Positions 5,469-7,632 of a DNA stretch of 7,632 bases are shown here, piece by piece. Every line of letters begins with the position of its first letter. The stretch's first letter is position 1. Source of the stretch: an uncultured Fretibacterium sp. GTDB lineage: Bacteria > Synergistota > Synergistia > Synergistales > Aminobacteriaceae. A program made the translations under genes and the position numbers. A model generated the notes under the pieces. The model made no database searches and was not told where the DNA came from. It was given only the letters and a program-made list of their open reading frames with translations. The stretch is from assembly GCF_938040765.1 (NCBI RefSeq), contig NZ_CALIAA010000261.1, positions 1 to 7,632 of the forward strand, in the 5' to 3' direction.

Positions 5469-6878
5469 ATGGAGGACAGCGCCAGGCTTTCCGTGGGCGA
5501 GATGTTTGCCCTGATCGGAGCGGAGGTGGGGCAGGGAGTCGAGGGGATCCCCTTTCCCGCTCACGTCGCGACCGACAGCCGCGACGTGGAGCGGGGGGGC
5601 GTTTTCGTCGCCCTGGAGGGGGAGCGGACGGACGGTCATCGGTACGTCCCTCAGGCGCTCGAAAAGGGCGCGGCCCTGATCGTCGTGCGGCGCGGCAAGC
5701 GTCCCGAGGACCCCGTCGTTCCCTGCGTCGAGCTGGAGGACCCCGAGCGGGACCTGGCCCGGCTGGCCTCGGCCTACCTCCGACGGACTGCGCCGGAGGA
5801 GGTCGTCGCGGTGACCGGAAGCGTGGGGAAGACGACGACCCGTGAGGCCCTGCGGCGCGTCCTGAGGGCGCGCTTCCGGGTCCATTCGGCGGACCGGAGC
5901 CTGAACACCCGTATCGGATGCACCGCGACGGTCCTGGCCATGCCGCCCGACGCGGAGCTGCTGCTCCTGGAGTTCGGGGCCAACAAGGCGGGGGAGATCG
6001 CGGAGCTGTCCGAGCTCTTTCCTCCCACGACGGCCATGGTGACCCAGGTGGCGCCCGTCCATCTCGAGGGGTTCCGGTCCGTCGAGGGGGTCCTACGGGC
6101 CAAGATGGAGATCGCCGGCTCCGGGCGGCTGCGCCGCTTCCTCTACAACTTCGATAACCCCCTGCTTCGCGGGGCCGCCGCGGGCCTGTCGGGGCCCTCC
6201 GTCGACTCCATAGGGATGGAGCGTGAGGCGGATTTTCTCATCGAAGAACCCCGTTTTGCCCTGGAGGGCGTCCTGCCCTTCCTCACCTTCCGCCTTCGGG
6301 GCGGCGGGGACGAGGCATGCATCCGTTCCGGCCTGTGGGGGCCACATCTGGCCCTGCCCCTGGCCTTCGCCGCTGCGGCGGGATGCCGGCTGGGCATTCC
6401 CCTGAGGGAGGGGGCCGCGGCCCTCGAGGGGTTTCGTGGAATCAAGGGGCGCGGCAGGATCCTTCCCGCCGCGGGGCGGGAAGGATTCGTCGTCGACGAC
6501 GCCTACAACGCCAATCCGCTTTCCATGCGCTCCTCCCTGGAGACCTTCCTGTCCCTTCGATCCGTGACGCCTAAGATGGTCGTGTTGGGGGAGATGCGGG
6601 AGATGGGGCCGGATGCGGTACGATACCATCGTGAGCTGGAGCCCCTGATCGACGGTGTGGACGAGGCCGTGCTGGTGGGGGAGCTTTGGCGCGGGGCCCT
6701 GGAGGAGAAGCCGAACCGCCGTTTCGTTGGGGGCTGGAGGGAGGCTCTGGACGCCGCGAGGGCCGCCGAATGGGCGGGGATCCTGGTGAAGGGTTCCAAC
6801 AGCCTGGAGCTCGAGAGGGTCGTCGAGGGCCTCGCGGCGGAGCCCGTTTCCTCCGACGGCTCCGGGGAGGCTTCATGA
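5469..6878 (+). CDS. murF: UDP-MurNAc-tripeptide-D-alanyl-D-alanine ligase MurF
   Basis: The 469-residue cytoplasmic ligase joins D-Ala-D-Ala to UDP-MurNAc-tripeptide with ATP, giving the pentapeptide precursor that MraY uses. The N-terminal substrate domain has ATDSRDV (34-40), GGVFVALEGERTDGH (43-57) and a YVPQALEKGAA stretch. The central domain has the P-loop TGSVGKTTT (116-124), SLNTRIG (144-150), EFGANKAGEI (168-177) and VTQVAPVHLEGF (191-202). The C-terminal domain has KGRGRI (326-331), DDAYNANPLSMR (343-354), VLGEMREMG (372-380) and VKGSNSLELERVV (440-452). DDAYNANP and LGEMREMG are clear MurF signatures and separate it from MurE. The start at 5469 follows a strong SD; about 450-470 residues is usual for the family. 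Deviations are K173-A in the family's GANHPGEI and T147 in the usual NNxIG. The stop overlaps mraY as ATGA. Confidence 0.95.
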   Translation: MEDSARLSVGEMFALIGAEVGQGVEGIPFPAHVATDSRDVERGGVFVALEGERTDGHRYVPQALEKGAALIVVRRGKRPEDPVVPCVELEDPERDLARLASAYLRRTAPEEVVAVTGSVGKTTTREALRRVLRARFRVHSADRSLNTRIGCTATVLAMPPDAELLLLEFGANKAGEIAELSELFPPTTAMVTQVAPVHLEGFRSVEGVLRAKMEIAGSGRLRRFLYNFDNPLLRGAAAGLSGPSVDSIGMEREADFLIEEPRFALEGVLPFLTFRLRGGGDEACIRSGLWGPHLALPLAFAAAAGCRLGIPLREGAAALEGFRGIKGRGRILPAAGREGFVVDDAYNANPLSMRSSLETFLSLRSVTPKMVVLGEMREMGPDAVRYHRELEPLIDGVDEAVLVGELWRGALEEKPNRRFVGGWREALDAARAAEWAGILVKGSNSLELERVVEGLAAEPVSSDGSGEAS

Positions 6879-7632
6879 TGGAGATCGCCGTCTGGGGGGG
6901 CGGCTTTTTTCTCCTGGGGCTCCTCCTGCAGCGTGTCTGGATTGGCGTCCAGCGGCGATGGAGCGTCGGACAGGCTCAAAAGAGCTACGGAGTTGGAATC
7001 GACGTCGAGATCAAGGCCGCGACCCCTCCGATGGGGGGATGCGTCTTCCTGTTCATGGCCCTGTTGGCCCTCCTCGCGACATGGGGAAGCGAGGCCCTCG
7101 TGTTCTGGTCCCTGCCGATCGCGGGAGGCGCCATCGGGCTGGTCGACGATGGGATGAAGTTTTTCCGCAAATCCAGCGAGGGGTTTCGGAGCCTCGCCAA
7201 GCTGAAGGTCCAGCTCGTCGTGTGCGGAGCCTGGGCGCTCGTCGTCCACCTTCGCGGCGGTCTGGCCCTCTGGAGCGGGATCCCGGGGCCGGTGTGGCTG
7301 GTCTTCCCCCTGGCGATCCTTGGCGTCTCGGGAATGATGAACGCGGTGAACATCACGGATGGTCTGGACGGGCTGGCGGGAGGGTGCTTTTTGATCGCCC
7401 TCGGGGCCCTGGCCTTTCTGCTTCCATCCGATGTTTCCTCCGACGGTTCGGGCTTCAACGCGCTGGCGATGGTCCTGCTCTTTGCGATGGCGTCGAGCTT
7501 CCTGTTCTATAACCTTCATCCGGCCCGGACCTTCATGGGGGATACGGGGGCGCATTTTCTGGGGGGGGCCCTCGCGGCCCTCTGCGTCATGAACGGCAGG
7601 CTGCTGGCCCTGATTCCGGTGGGATTCCTGTT
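6875..7632 (+). CDS. mraY: Phospho-MurNAc-pentapeptide transferase MraY, partial (runs off the right edge)
   Basis: ATG 6875 (or the adjacent in-frame ATG 6878) opens 252 codons without a stop to the window edge; the family usually has about 320-370 residues, so the C-terminal part is missing. MraY transfers phospho-MurNAc-pentapeptide from UDP to undecaprenyl phosphate in the inner membrane, forming lipid I. The protein is very hydrophobic, with several membrane segments. Signatures present are PPMGG (51-55), GLVDDGMKFF (88-97, with catalytic-type D91 D92), LAKLKVQ (107-113), NAVNITDGLDGLAGG (156-170) and FYNLHPARTFMGDTGA (211-226, with D223). The VDD, TDGLDGLA and GDTG set identifies the polyprenyl-phosphate transferase superfamily; NAVNxTDGLDGLA and the position after murF point to MraY. 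The first cytoplasmic loop is unusual: KAATPP where KxGTPT is canonical. The start overlaps the murF stop (ATGA). Confidence 0.93.
   Translation, partial: MMEIAVWGGGFFLLGLLLQRVWIGVQRRWSVGQAQKSYGVGIDVEIKAATPPMGGCVFLFMALLALLATWGSEALVFWSLPIAGGAIGLVDDGMKFFRKSSEGFRSLAKLKVQLVVCGAWALVVHLRGGLALWSGIPGPVWLVFPLAILGVSGMMNAVNITDGLDGLAGGCFLIALGALAFLLPSDVSSDGSGFNALAMVLLFAMASSFLFYNLHPARTFMGDTGAHFLGGALAALCVMNGRLLALIPVGFL

Noticed and set aside
1..7632. A novel defence, mobile or biosynthetic system
   Set aside because: All sizeable genes belong to the well-known dcw cluster in its usual order. No transposase, integrase, CRISPR repeat, toxin-antitoxin pair or unknown multi-gene set is visible.

Overview
This window is the front part of a bacterial division and cell-wall (dcw) cluster. 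It reads mraZ - rsmH - ftsL - ftsI - murE - murF - mraY, all on the + strand, with mraY cut off by the right edge. At the left edge is the start of a divergent minus-strand gene whose first 29 codons look like the N-terminus of a Na/Pi cotransporter family protein. The intergenic stretch at 89-413 is clearly lower in GC than the genes and would have to hold the control signals for both directions.

The organism is a GC-rich bacterium that appears to use Shine-Dalgarno initiation. MurE carries the DNPR motif typical of meso-diaminopimelate-adding enzymes, so the peptidoglycan is probably of the mDAP type. FtsI has no PASTA domains, and ftsL is small and divergent. This would fit a diderm such as a member of the Synergistota. 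That placement is an impression from protein style and gene order, not something the sequence proves.

Layout: 1-88 partial transporter gene (-). 89-413 divergent control region, with a TGC-TATACT extended -10 facing left, a possible sigma70-like promoter facing right, and a 10-bp-periodic TGGGG-like repeat array just before mraZ that resembles MraZ operator boxes. 414-842 mraZ. 839-1738 rsmH. 1739-1828 gap with AGGTC repeats. 1829-2176 ftsL. 2177-2240 gap with a 16-codon mini-ORF running into the TTG start of ftsI. 2241-3914 ftsI. 3911-5398 murE. 5399-5468 gap. 5469-6878 murF. 6875-7632 mraY (partial).

How the genes work together: MraZ is the regulator of the cluster, and RsmH methylates 16S rRNA. 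MurE and MurF add the third residue and the D-Ala-D-Ala to UDP-MurNAc-peptide in the cytoplasm. MraY then loads the product onto undecaprenyl phosphate in the membrane. FtsI crosslinks the final septal peptidoglycan, with FtsL as a membrane partner in the divisome. Three gene pairs (mraZ/rsmH, ftsI/murE, murF/mraY) overlap by the same ATGA, while the joins between pairs have gaps of 64-90 nt.

I see no mobile element, CRISPR array, RNA gene or undescribed multi-gene system. The points worth a second look are regulatory details and sequence deviations inside known families.
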